The position numbers and the translations under genes are program-made. Below, in pieces: positions 24,147 through 31,129 of a DNA stretch of 64,000 bases. The notes beneath the pieces are model-generated. The model was given only the letters and a program-made list of their open reading frames with translations. It had not been told where the DNA came from and made no database searches. Position 1 is the first letter of the stretch; each line of letters opens with the position of its first letter. The stretch is from assembly GCA_900541695.1 (NCBI GenBank), contig UQKL01000004.1:49316-113315 (forward strand). The letters run 5' to 3'. The DNA is from an uncultured Collinsella sp. (GTDB lineage Bacteria; Actinomycetota; Coriobacteriia; Coriobacteriales; Coriobacteriaceae).

Positions 24147-24614
24147 ATGAACAGTGCAAGCGCCAAGCGTATCGACATTATCTCGGACACCCACGGCTAT
24201 CTTTCGCCTGCGCTCCTGGACGAGCTTGAGGGTGCGGATCTGATTATCCATGCCGGCGACCTTACGTCGGAGATGGACTACGAACACCTGCGCACCATCG
24301 CCCCCGTGCGAGCGGTGCTGGGCAATAACGACTACTACTGCGACTATGGCCCCGACGTGGATCGCTTGGCGCTCTTTACCTACGAAGGCCTCAAGTTTGC
24401 CGTGGCCCACTACCGCGAAGACCTTCCGGTGGGATCCGTGGACGTAGCCATCAACGGTCACACCCACGTAACCAAAGAAGCCCAAGTGGGTCGCTGCCTG
24501 GTCCTCAACCCAGGCAGCGCCAGCTATCCAAGAGGCACCCGAGGCCCCACCATGGCCAGAATGCTCGTAAAAGACGGCCATGTTATAAGCACCAAGTTTA
24601 TTGACTTAGACTAA
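24147..24614 (+). CDS. YfcE/MJ0936-family metallophosphoesterase
   Basis: A 155-aa calcineurin-like phosphodiesterase of the small YfcE/MJ0936 type. It carries the metal ligands in order: Asp10 region with SDTHG (Asp14/His16), HAGDL, LGNND, VAHY, and NGHTH, then the closing NPGSASYPRG motif. Such enzymes hydrolyse phosphodiesters in vitro with manganese or nickel; the physiological substrate is usually unknown. The ATG follows GGAAGGG. It stands alone with a perfect-stem terminator behind it. Confidence 0.92.
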   Translation: MNSASAKRIDIISDTHGYLSPALLDELEGADLIIHAGDLTSEMDYEHLRTIAPVRAVLGNNDYYCDYGPDVDRLALFTYEGLKFAVAHYREDLPVGSVDVAINGHTHVTKEAQVGRCLVLNPGSASYPRGTRGPTMARMLVKDGHVISTKFIDLD

Positions 24615-24622
24615 CCGCAACA

Positions 24623-24656
24623 AAAACGGGGGATGCACAATGCATCCCCCGTTTTC
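24623..24656 (+). terminator. Terminator after the phosphodiesterase gene
   Basis: A 15-bp perfect stem, 24623-24637 with 24641-24655 (AAAACGGGGGATGCA and its complement), symmetrical enough to work in both directions. Confidence 0.9.
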
Positions 24657-24771
24657 TTTGAGCCAAAGTAAGAAGTCCAACCAGAACAATCAGACCAACC
24701 CCGCCGAGGAGCACGCGGGCTAGCCGCGCAGCGGCGCACGCCCGCAAAACTGGTTGAATAATGTGACGGCA

Positions 24772-24914
24772 GGGAGGGTCTCCGGGGCTGGGGGCGGGGG
24801 TTAAGTTTGTCGCGAGTTCCGCACGCAAAGGAAAGCACTTAATGTGCTTTCCGTCTTGCGCAGGACTGTAGAGCAGCAAACTTAACCCCCGCCCCCAGCC
24901 CCGGAGACCCTCCC
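24772..24914. repeat. Long perfect inverted repeat (38-bp arms) upstream of tRNA-Asp
   Basis: Arms 24772-24809 and 24877-24914 are perfect reverse complements of 38 bp, purine-rich and GC-rich on one side (begins GGGAGGGTCTCCGGGG). The 67-nt interior holds a second perfect hairpin, 24830-24838 with 24844-24852 (GGAAAGCAC). No gene is present. It resembles the elements at 3611-3737 and 27530-27629 in form but not in sequence. Confidence 0.85.
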
Positions 24915-24946
24915 GGATGGCCCCAAAAAATTTTTCAAAAAAGTTG

Positions 24947-24976
24947 TTGCGCGCCGGACAGACTTCTGTGTATACT
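24947..24976 (+). promoter_or_regulatory. tRNA-Asp promoter
   Basis: TTGCGC at 24947-24952 and TATACT at 24971-24976 are separated by 18 nt, with a TG-type extension before the -10 box, 46 nt upstream of the mature tRNA. An A/T-rich tract (24923-24942) just upstream could be an UP element. Confidence 0.65.
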
Positions 24977-25022
24977 AATCCCCGCAGCGCACGCGAGCGG
25001 AAACAAACGCGAACGCCTGCCT

Positions 25023-25100
<78 letters not shown>

Positions 25101-25110
25101 ACGCAATTAA

Positions 25111-25137
25111 AGCCACGTCTTCGGACGTGGCTTTTTG
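25111..25137 (+). terminator. tRNA-Asp terminator
   Basis: AGCCACGTC (25111-25119) pairs with GACGTGGCT (25124-25132) over a TTCG-type loop, followed by TTTTTG. Confidence 0.93.
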
Positions 25138-25221
25138 CGTTTAATAGGCCATCGATCTTATATGACTCTTTATTCAAATCACCGCATTTGCAACGAGTGA
25201 GCCAGCGCCGCCTGATGCATG

Positions 25222-25283
25222 TGTTCAAACAGGGGGTTTGTTGCGCAACATCTGTTCAATGAAGCAGGGGGTTAGGTTATACT
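25222..25283 (+). promoter_or_regulatory. Promoter/operator region of the Rrf2 regulator
   Basis: TATACT at 25278-25283 is a good -10 box; TTCAAT at 25255-25260 gives 17-nt spacing but is a weak -35. The 9-mer CAGGGGGTT occurs at 25230-25238 and again at 25265-25273, abutting the -10, each preceded by TGTTCAA. A GTTGCGCAAC palindrome lies between, at 25240-25249. These are candidate sites for autoregulation by Rrf2. The rest of 25138-25443 shows no gene. Confidence 0.5.
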
Positions 25284-25443
25284 AAATTGCATTGTAGGCC
25301 GCATCCGATGCATTTCGCTCCAAGCGCGGCACTCAGTGGATATCCGATTTACCATTTGGATGTCCTAGCGGTCATTTAGCGTCTCGACACACGCTCGGCC
25401 CCGGAGCTCGTTCGAGCCGTTCGTATTCCTTGAAAGGGGAAAC

Positions 25444-25929
25444 ATGGACATATCGAGGAAGACTGATTACGCCCTTCGTATGCTGGCGATGCTTGCCGAG
25501 GATCCGGAGCGTTTGCTTTCTGTTCGCACCGCTGCCGAAGAGGTCAATGTCCCGTATTCGTTTGCCCGCTCGATTCAGCACGGTTTGGTCCAGGCCGGTA
25601 TTGTGGAGAGCTTGCGTGGCGTCCACGGTGGCATGCGTCTCAAGGTCAGTCCGGACGACGTCACTATCCGCCAGGTCGTCGAGGCTGTTCAGGGTCCTAT
25701 GGTTATGAACGATTGCACCGCGCCCGATGGTGACTGTGCGCGCATGGGCACGTGCTGCTATCATCCCCTGTGGGCCGGAGCCCAGGCGTTGATGCGCGAC
25801 TACCTCGATTCCGTTTCGCTGGGCGATATCGTCGCTCACCGCCAGTTCCCGGCCGTCGATCCCAAGTTCGCCGATCGCGATGCGTTTTCCGAGTACGCTG
25901 CCTGCGCGTACGCTTGCCGGGAGGAATAG
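25444..25929 (+). CDS. Rrf2-family iron-sulfur transcriptional regulator
   Basis: A 161-aa winged-helix regulator. The N-terminus MDISRKTDYALRML and the HGG wing motif (VHGGMRL) are diagnostic. The cysteine cluster Cys91, Cys98, Cys104 and Cys105 (CTAPDGDC, GTCC) fits binding of an Fe-S cluster, as in IscR/NsrR/RsrR relatives, so it probably senses oxidative or nitrosative stress or Fe-S status. The ATG follows GAAAGGGGAAAC. It heads a group with a MutY-like glycosylase (21-nt gap) and rubrerythrin, consistent with an oxidative-damage response. Confidence 0.92.
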   Translation: MDISRKTDYALRMLAMLAEDPERLLSVRTAAEEVNVPYSFARSIQHGLVQAGIVESLRGVHGGMRLKVSPDDVTIRQVVEAVQGPMVMNDCTAPDGDCARMGTCCYHPLWAGAQALMRDYLDSVSLGDIVAHRQFPAVDPKFADRDAFSEYAACAYACREE

Positions 25930-25950
25930 CGCCGCATAAGGAGTATTGCT

Positions 25951-26856
25951 ATGATTCAGGACCCCTTTCGTTCGATGATTCGTTCGGAAGGGGTCCTGCG
26001 TTATCGCGACCTTCCGTGGCGCCGCACGCGCGACCCGTATATCATCTGGCTCTCCGAGGTCATGCTGCAGCAGACGCAGGTGCCGCGCGTAGAGGCGCGC
26101 ATGCCGGAGTGGCTCGATCGCTTCCCGACCGTCCAGGCGCTCGCTCGGGCCGCCCCTTCCGATGTCTTGGACGCGTGGCAGGGGATGGGCTACAATCGCC
26201 GCGCCCTGGCGCTTCACAGGGCTGCACAGTGCGTTGTGGAGGACTGGGACGGGGAGTTTCCGCGCGAGACGCATGATCTGGTCGCGCTGCCCGGTATTGG
26301 CCCGGCAACGGCGCAGGGTATCCGTTCGTTTGCGTTCGATCTTCCTGGTGTGTATCTGGAGACCAACGTGCGCACGGTCTTTTTGCATCATTTCTTTCCC
26401 GATGTGCCGGCCGTTCCCGATCGCGAGCTGGTGCCGCTGATTCAAGCTGCCTGTCCGGCGGCCCCCGGTGCGGCGACCGACGAGATCGCTCCCTTTGCCG
26501 TGCCGCTCGATGATGCCGACACGCCGCGCGCGTGGTATTACGCGTTGCTGGATTACGGCGCATATCTAAAAAAGACGTTGCCCAATCCGTCCAGGCGCTC
26601 GGCGGGCTATAGCCGTCAATCAAAGTTTGAGGGCTCACGTCGCCAAAAGCGCGCGCATATCGTGCGCATGTTGCTGGCAGCGCGCGATGGCCAACCGGCG
26701 GGGATTATGCTTGCTGATGCCGTGGTGGGCGTTAACGAGATGGAGACGGCAGCCGGCCGAGAGTCGGTCGAGCGCGAGCTGGTCGCAAGTATTCTTGCCG
26801 ATCTGGAGCGCGAGGGCTTTTGCCGCTCCGAGGGCGATCGTTGGTTGAGTGTGTAG
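25951..26856 (+). CDS. MutY-like HhH-GPD DNA glycosylase lacking the Fe-S cluster
   Basis: A 301-aa base-excision repair glycosylase. The N-terminal helix motif WLSEVMLQQTQV contains Glu36, equivalent to the catalytic Glu of MutY, and the helix-hairpin-helix is LPGIGPAT (113-120). The usual catalytic Asp after the hairpin is Glu137 here, in LETNVRTVF. The C-terminal half has no cysteine cluster: where MutY has C-X6-C-X2-C-X5-C, this protein has YGAYLKK followed by a basic Arg/Ser-rich stretch. It also lacks the NUDIX-like 8-oxoG recognition domain. It belongs to a cluster-free branch related to A/G-specific adenine glycosylases; true base specificity is uncertain. Neighbouring Rrf2 and rubrerythrin support an oxidative-damage role. 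Confidence 0.8.
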   Translation: MIQDPFRSMIRSEGVLRYRDLPWRRTRDPYIIWLSEVMLQQTQVPRVEARMPEWLDRFPTVQALARAAPSDVLDAWQGMGYNRRALALHRAAQCVVEDWDGEFPRETHDLVALPGIGPATAQGIRSFAFDLPGVYLETNVRTVFLHHFFPDVPAVPDRELVPLIQAACPAAPGAATDEIAPFAVPLDDADTPRAWYYALLDYGAYLKKTLPNPSRRSAGYSRQSKFEGSRRQKRAHIVRMLLAARDGQPAGIMLADAVVGVNEMETAAGRESVERELVASILADLEREGFCRSEGDRWLSV

Positions 26857-26970
26857 CCCGCTCAAATCTGAAGAACAGGATTGTAAGGTTTAAATTCACG
26901 GCTTGAGGGCATCCTAAAGACAGGGCCGCTCAAAGCCTATGGGCGGCACGTGTTGAAGGGAAGTAGACCT

Positions 26971-27510
26971 ATGGATTTTGAGAACTCTCAGACCAAGAAG
27001 AACCTCGAGACCGCTTTTGCCGGTGAGTCCCAGGCACACACCAAGTATCGCTACTATGCATCCAAGGCCAAAAAGGACGGCTACGTTCAGATCTCGAACA
27101 TCTTTGCCGAGACGGCGGGAAACGAGTCCGAACACGCCAAGCTGTGGTTTAAGTATCTGCATGACGGAGCCGTTCCGGGCACTCTGGACAACCTGCGCGA
27201 CGCTGCCGCGGGCGAGAACTACGAGTGGACCACGATGTATGACGAGTTTGCCAAGACCGCCGAGGAGGAGGGCTTTGCCGAGATTGCCACAAAGTTCCGT
27301 GGTGTCGCCGCCGTCGAGAAGGCCCACGAGGAGCGCTACAACAAACTCGTCGAGCGCATTGAGTCGGGCGAGGTGTTTGAGCGCGAGGGCGTAAAGGTGT
27401 GGAAGTGCCTGAACTGCGGGCACCTGCATGTTGGTGCCGAGGCGCCCGAGGTGTGCCCGGTGTGCAACCACCCGAAGGCGTACTTTGAGGAGCAGGTGGT
27501 GAACTACTAG
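26971..27510 (+). CDS. rbr: Rubrerythrin
   Basis: A 179-aa peroxide-reducing protein of anaerobes. The four-helix diiron domain has Glu19, the ESEH motif (Glu52-His55) and the EKAH motif (Glu116-His119) as iron ligands. The C-terminal rubredoxin-like domain has Cys146, Cys149, Cys162 and Cys165. It reduces hydrogen peroxide to water with electrons from rubredoxin or similar carriers. The ATG at 26971 is preceded by GAAGGGA at 26955-26961. A 114-nt gap after the glycosylase leaves room for a separate promoter. A 36-bp-arm inverted repeat follows the gene. Confidence 0.96.
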   Translation: MDFENSQTKKNLETAFAGESQAHTKYRYYASKAKKDGYVQISNIFAETAGNESEHAKLWFKYLHDGAVPGTLDNLRDAAAGENYEWTTMYDEFAKTAEEEGFAEIATKFRGVAAVEKAHEERYNKLVERIESGEVFEREGVKVWKCLNCGHLHVGAEAPEVCPVCNHPKAYFEEQVVNY

Positions 27511-27529
27511 CGCGTGGCGCTGGCTGTTG

Positions 27530-27629
27530 CGGAGCGCAGGGCGGGAGGCCGGATTGCCTTCCCTCCCCGCTCACGGCTCCGCAGGGTCGCGTTGAGGGAA
27601 GGCAATCCGGCCTCCCGCCCTGCGCTCCG
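27530..27629. repeat. Long perfect inverted repeat (36-bp arms) after rubrerythrin
   Basis: Arms 27530-27565 and 27594-27629 are perfect reverse complements of 36 bp (CGGAGCGCAGGGCGGGAGGC at the left edge), with a 28-nt interior. It begins 19 nt after the rubrerythrin stop. The element could form a very stable RNA hairpin or DNA cruciform. The arms show no sequence similarity by eye to the other long inverted repeats in the window. Confidence 0.85.
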
Positions 27630-27678
27630 GCTTCGAGTCGTCGCGTGCTCACTGCAGAAAAGCTGATACTAAAGTTTG

Positions 27679-27709
27679 CGTGCCGCCCCATAAGGGGCGG
27701 CACGTTTTG
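27679..27709 (+). terminator. Intrinsic terminator downstream of rubrerythrin
   Basis: CGTGCCGCCCC (27679-27689) pairs perfectly with GGGGCGGCACG (27694-27704), followed by TTTTG. The rest of 27710-27961 shows no convincing gene. Confidence 0.85.
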
Positions 27710-27961
27710 TGTGGGGTCCCTGTCTCCACACTTTTCGTCAAGCTTTTGGTCAGCTTTTGGTTAGTTGGCGGGCTGGCGGAAGGTCAAAAGATCATTCGAT
27801 AAAAAAGCTCAGAGAAAGTGCTGGTAGGGGAGTTGTTGAGCTTTTCGACGGTTTTCTGACAAAAGAATCTTTGCGGCTATTGCCGCGGATTTTGTTGCCG
27901 TGGCCGCGATGGTGCGGGATGCTGGGCGTAAGCGTCGAATGCTCCGATTGAGGAGGCCAGC

Positions 27962-28384
27962 ATGGATCTATTTCTTGAGACCCCGCAGCAACAAGCCGAG
28001 CGCATGTTGCGTCAGCAGCAACGGCTTATGGAGATGCAAATGCAAGGGGCGGCCGTCCAGCCTCCTGCGCAAAACGCCGCGCCCGCGGTATCGTCTGCGG
28101 GTGAGGTAGACCCAGGAGCCTATTCCGTACAGCAGGATTCATATGCGCAGGAGCTTGCGTTCGACAAACGTCGTGCGCGTCGCCGTCGCTGGGTCCAGCG
28201 CCTGCGTACGCTGGCGATGATCGTGCTGATCCCGTTGGGACTCGCGGCAATTTTCTTGGCCTCATATGCCCTCACGTGCATTCTCAACGGCGCCTCGCCC
28301 AGTGAGGTGCTTGAACACTTGGCGGCTCTCGGCCAGCGCCTGGGCGATGTCGTAACAACCATTCGCGCCGGCTGGGAGAGTTAG
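27962..28384 (+). CDS. Small single-span membrane protein of unknown function
   Basis: A 140-aa protein not recognised. Residues 1-45 are rich in Gln, Met and Ala and could form a coiled coil. A basic stretch RRARRRRWVQR (about 70-81) precedes one hydrophobic segment (about 84-107), so by the positive-inside rule the N-terminus is cytoplasmic. A short helical tail follows. The ATG has a strong GAGGAGG site, supporting a real gene. No operon partner is clear. Confidence 0.65.
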   Translation: MDLFLETPQQQAERMLRQQQRLMEMQMQGAAVQPPAQNAAPAVSSAGEVDPGAYSVQQDSYAQELAFDKRRARRRRWVQRLRTLAMIVLIPLGLAAIFLASYALTCILNGASPSEVLEHLAALGQRLGDVVTTIRAGWES

Positions 28385-28506
28385 CGTTTGTCACATTAGG
28401 ACTTCTAGGGTGCAGGGATATCGCCACGAGTAGAATTCTTGCATCCTGTGGGTCCTGTGTGCGACTGAATAGTATTATTGATGATGGATAAAAATAGGAT
28501 TTTGCT

Positions 28507-29037
28507 ATGTATAAGCAGGATTTAGAGCAGACTCTTTTGGGCATTGACGAAGAGGCGGAGCTGGAAATAGGTCCAAGAGACGATAGACCGAGCGTTGTTT
28601 TGGTGGGAGGGAGCGCCTTCATGCTTAACGATGTGACGAATCGGTCGGTTACACATGACATTGATGTGTTTGAGGCAGACAGGTGCCTTCGCGAGATCAT
28701 AGCTCGATACCCCGAGGTGAATGGTATGGCGGTGGCATATTGTAATCAGATGCCATTCAATTACGAAGATCGCTTGATTCCCTTGGATATTGGGGCGCGT
28801 TTTATCAGGTACTTTACGCCATCCTTGGAGGACCTGGCGGTAATGAAGCTCTATGCCTACCGTCCGAACGACATCGTCGATCTTCATAGCCAGGCATTCG
28901 TCGACCGACTTGATTGGGGACTGCTCGAACGGCTTATATTCGACGAGGGCGAGGCGCTGGCGTCGTCGCCTTCGGAGCGGAGTTATCAAGAGATGGTCTG
29001 CGCATACAGGCAATACAAAAAGGAGGTGCTCGGTTGA
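28507..29037 (+). CDS. Nucleotidyltransferase-fold protein, putative toxin of a toxin-antitoxin pair
   Basis: A 176-aa protein with the minimal nucleotidyltransferase signature: GGS at 34-36 (VVLVGGSAFML) and DID at 51-53 (THDIDVF), a third acidic candidate Asp94 in IPLDIGAR, and a C-terminal DLAVMKLYAYRPNDIVDL segment. This is the pattern of the DUF6036 and AbiEii/MenT-like families. AbiEii/MenT toxins transfer nucleotides to targets such as tRNA. Base composition is noticeably lower in GC than the surroundings, suggesting acquisition. It overlaps the next gene by 4 nt, as toxin-antitoxin pairs often do. Toxicity is inferred, not shown. Confidence 0.65.
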   Translation: MYKQDLEQTLLGIDEEAELEIGPRDDRPSVVLVGGSAFMLNDVTNRSVTHDIDVFEADRCLREIIARYPEVNGMAVAYCNQMPFNYEDRLIPLDIGARFIRYFTPSLEDLAVMKLYAYRPNDIVDLHSQAFVDRLDWGLLERLIFDEGEALASSPSERSYQEMVCAYRQYKKEVLG

Positions 29038-29597
29038 ATCTGACCTTTGAGGGATTCTTAAAAGGCTATTGCCGAGAGCTATCCGGACAGCAGTCGCTCA
29101 GTTTTAGAAAACTGGTTAAGCAGGCGACGACGGTTGCGCCGCGCGTGGCGGAGCCTCTGTTTTTGCTCGCTTTGGCGCAGGGTAAAGCCGAATACGTTCT
29201 GGGCTTATCCGAGGGTTCGTGGATGGAAGAGAGTTACCGAGGCGTTTTGTCCTTGTACGCCCAAACGGGTAACCTTGCATCTCTATGCGCCGAGGACAAA
29301 CTCCCTAATCGTTATGCCAACGTTTGGCGTGCGTATAGAGCGGTGAAGGAAAAGCCAGTGGCGGACAGAAGGATCAACGCTCTGATGCGAAGAAGAACGT
29401 TGGGAGCGCTAGAGGAATCGGGCGTAACGCGCTACGGTCTCTGCCGCGATTTGAATCTGAATAAGGGAAACGTGTACGCATACTTAGCCGGCGATGACTC
29501 AAAGGTGAGCAGGGAGACGGCGCGCCGCATTATGGAATATGCGGAGGAGAGGGGCGCCCAAGAAGGGGCCGGGCGCCCGGTGCGTGTGGCGGGGTAA
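29034..29597 (+). CDS. Helix-turn-helix partner of the nucleotidyltransferase, putative antitoxin
   Basis: A 187-aa protein starting at TTG 29034, chosen because AGGAGG lies at 29021-29026 and because this start overlaps the upstream stop (TTGA). The first 120 residues form an unrecognised helical domain. The last about 55 (LGALEESGVTRYGLCRDLNL onward) look like an Xre/Cro-type helix-turn-helix with AYLAGDDSKVSRETARRI. Toxin-first order with a longer DNA-binding antitoxin is the reverse of classical AbiE. GC is lower than neighbours. Its function as antitoxin and autoregulator is inferred from context. Confidence 0.6.
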   Translation: MNLTFEGFLKGYCRELSGQQSLSFRKLVKQATTVAPRVAEPLFLLALAQGKAEYVLGLSEGSWMEESYRGVLSLYAQTGNLASLCAEDKLPNRYANVWRAYRAVKEKPVADRRINALMRRRTLGALEESGVTRYGLCRDLNLNKGNVYAYLAGDDSKVSRETARRIMEYAEERGAQEGAGRPVRVAG

Positions 29598-29648
29598 GAT
29601 TGATCGCGGTTTTGATTGATAATCGATTGGGTTTGTTGGGCGGAGTCT

Positions 29649-31004
29649 ATGTCTGCTATTGATATCGTGCTTGTTGTGATCGCCTTGGTGGCGGTGGGGG
29701 TTGCTGTGGCTTGTGCCCTGCAGCTCAAGGGCCTTCGCGCCGAGCTGCGGGAGCGCGGCGATAGCGGGGCGGAGATGCTGGCCGCGCTCGAGCAGGCCAA
29801 CAACGCGCTCGACACCCTGAACGTCGCGTTGGCAGAAACCCGCCGCACGGCAAATGCCATCGCGCAGCAGCAGACGACCGATGCGGCCGTAGAGCAGCAG
29901 CGCTACCTGACCATCGCGCGTGAGTTCTCGCAGGCCGGCGACCGCATGGATGACCTGCGCCGCGAGACGGCCCAACAGCTCGGCGCCAACCGCGAGGGTA
30001 TCGAGCACCGCCTGGACAAGGTACGCGAGACGGTCGATGCCCAGCTTGGCGCCATCCGCAAGGACAACAGCGTGCAGCTCGATCAGATGCGCGCGACGGT
30101 GGACGAGAAACTCTCCCGTACGCTCAACGATCGTCTGTCCGCATCGTTTAAGCAGGTGAGCGACCAGCTCGAGGCCGTGTACAAGGGGCTGGGCGACATG
30201 CAATCCATCGCCACCGGCGTGGGCGACCTTAAGCGCGTGCTGGGCAACGTCAAGGCGCGTGGCATTTTGGGCGAGGTGCAGCTGGGTGCAATCCTGGCGG
30301 ACATCCTTACGCCCGACCAGTATCTGGAAAATGTCGCCACCAAGCCCGGCGCCTCGGAGCGGGTTGAGTTTGCCGTCAAGCTGCCGGTAGACGAGGGCGA
30401 TCCCATGCTGCTGCCGATCGACTCCAAATTCCCAGGCGATGCGTATGAGCATCTGCTCGACGCCCAGGAGTCGGGCGACGCGGAGGCCGTCGCCGCCGCG
30501 CGCAAGACGCTCGACGCCATGGTGAAGCGCGAGGCAAAGGACATCTGCGAAAAGTACCTGAGCGTGCCCGCGACCACCAACTTTGGCATTATGTTCGTGC
30601 CTTTTGAGGGCCTGTACGCCGAGGTCGTCAGCCGCCCCGGGCTTATCGAGACCCTGGGCCGCGACTATCACGTCAACGTTGCCGGCCCCAGCACCATGGC
30701 GGCCATCCTCAACAGTCTGCAGATGAGCTACCAGACGTTTAGACTGCAAAAACGCACCGACGACGTGCTGCGCGTGCTCTCTGCCGTCAAGGCCGAGCTG
30801 CCGCGCTATCAGGCGGCGCTGCGCCGCGCCCAGCAGCAGATTGAGACCGCAGGAAAGACGGTCGAGGGCATCATCACCACGCGTACCAACGTTATGGAGC
30901 GCAAGCTCAAGGATATCGACGCGCTGGAAGACGCGCGGGAGGCCGACGAGATCTTGGGACTCACGTCTGCGGAGCTGCTCGCAGACCAAAAAGACGAGGA
31001 CTAG
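29649..31004 (+). CDS. rmuC: DNA recombination protein RmuC
   Basis: A 451-aa protein with one N-terminal hydrophobic segment (about 3-22), a long coiled-coil region (about 25-190) and the RmuC nuclease-like domain (about 200-400) containing GILGEVQLGAIL, PIDSKFPGDAYE and the FVPFEGLYAEV motif. RmuC limits inversions and rearrangements at short inverted repeats in E. coli, which is interesting given the many inverted repeats here. I use ATG 29649 rather than ATG 29616, which lacks a ribosome site. Confidence 0.94.
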   Translation: MSAIDIVLVVIALVAVGVAVACALQLKGLRAELRERGDSGAEMLAALEQANNALDTLNVALAETRRTANAIAQQQTTDAAVEQQRYLTIAREFSQAGDRMDDLRRETAQQLGANREGIEHRLDKVRETVDAQLGAIRKDNSVQLDQMRATVDEKLSRTLNDRLSASFKQVSDQLEAVYKGLGDMQSIATGVGDLKRVLGNVKARGILGEVQLGAILADILTPDQYLENVATKPGASERVEFAVKLPVDEGDPMLLPIDSKFPGDAYEHLLDAQESGDAEAVAAARKTLDAMVKREAKDICEKYLSVPATTNFGIMFVPFEGLYAEVVSRPGLIETLGRDYHVNVAGPSTMAAILNSLQMSYQTFRLQKRTDDVLRVLSAVKAELPRYQAALRRAQQQIETAGKTVEGIITTRTNVMERKLKDIDALEDAREADEILGLTSAELLADQKDED

Positions 31005-31129
31005 CTGCATCTGACGGCGGGGCGCCTGCGCAAGCGCGGGACGCGGGCGCTTTTCGCGTTGCACTTGCCTGAAGTGCGCTTTAGTGTGCAACAATGGCGT
31101 TTCGCCCTATCAGACGCGAAAGGAAGCCC

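Noticed and set aside
27709..27951. An 80-codon frame between rubrerythrin and the small membrane protein
   Set aside because: No ribosome site, atypical composition, and it starts inside a terminator tail.
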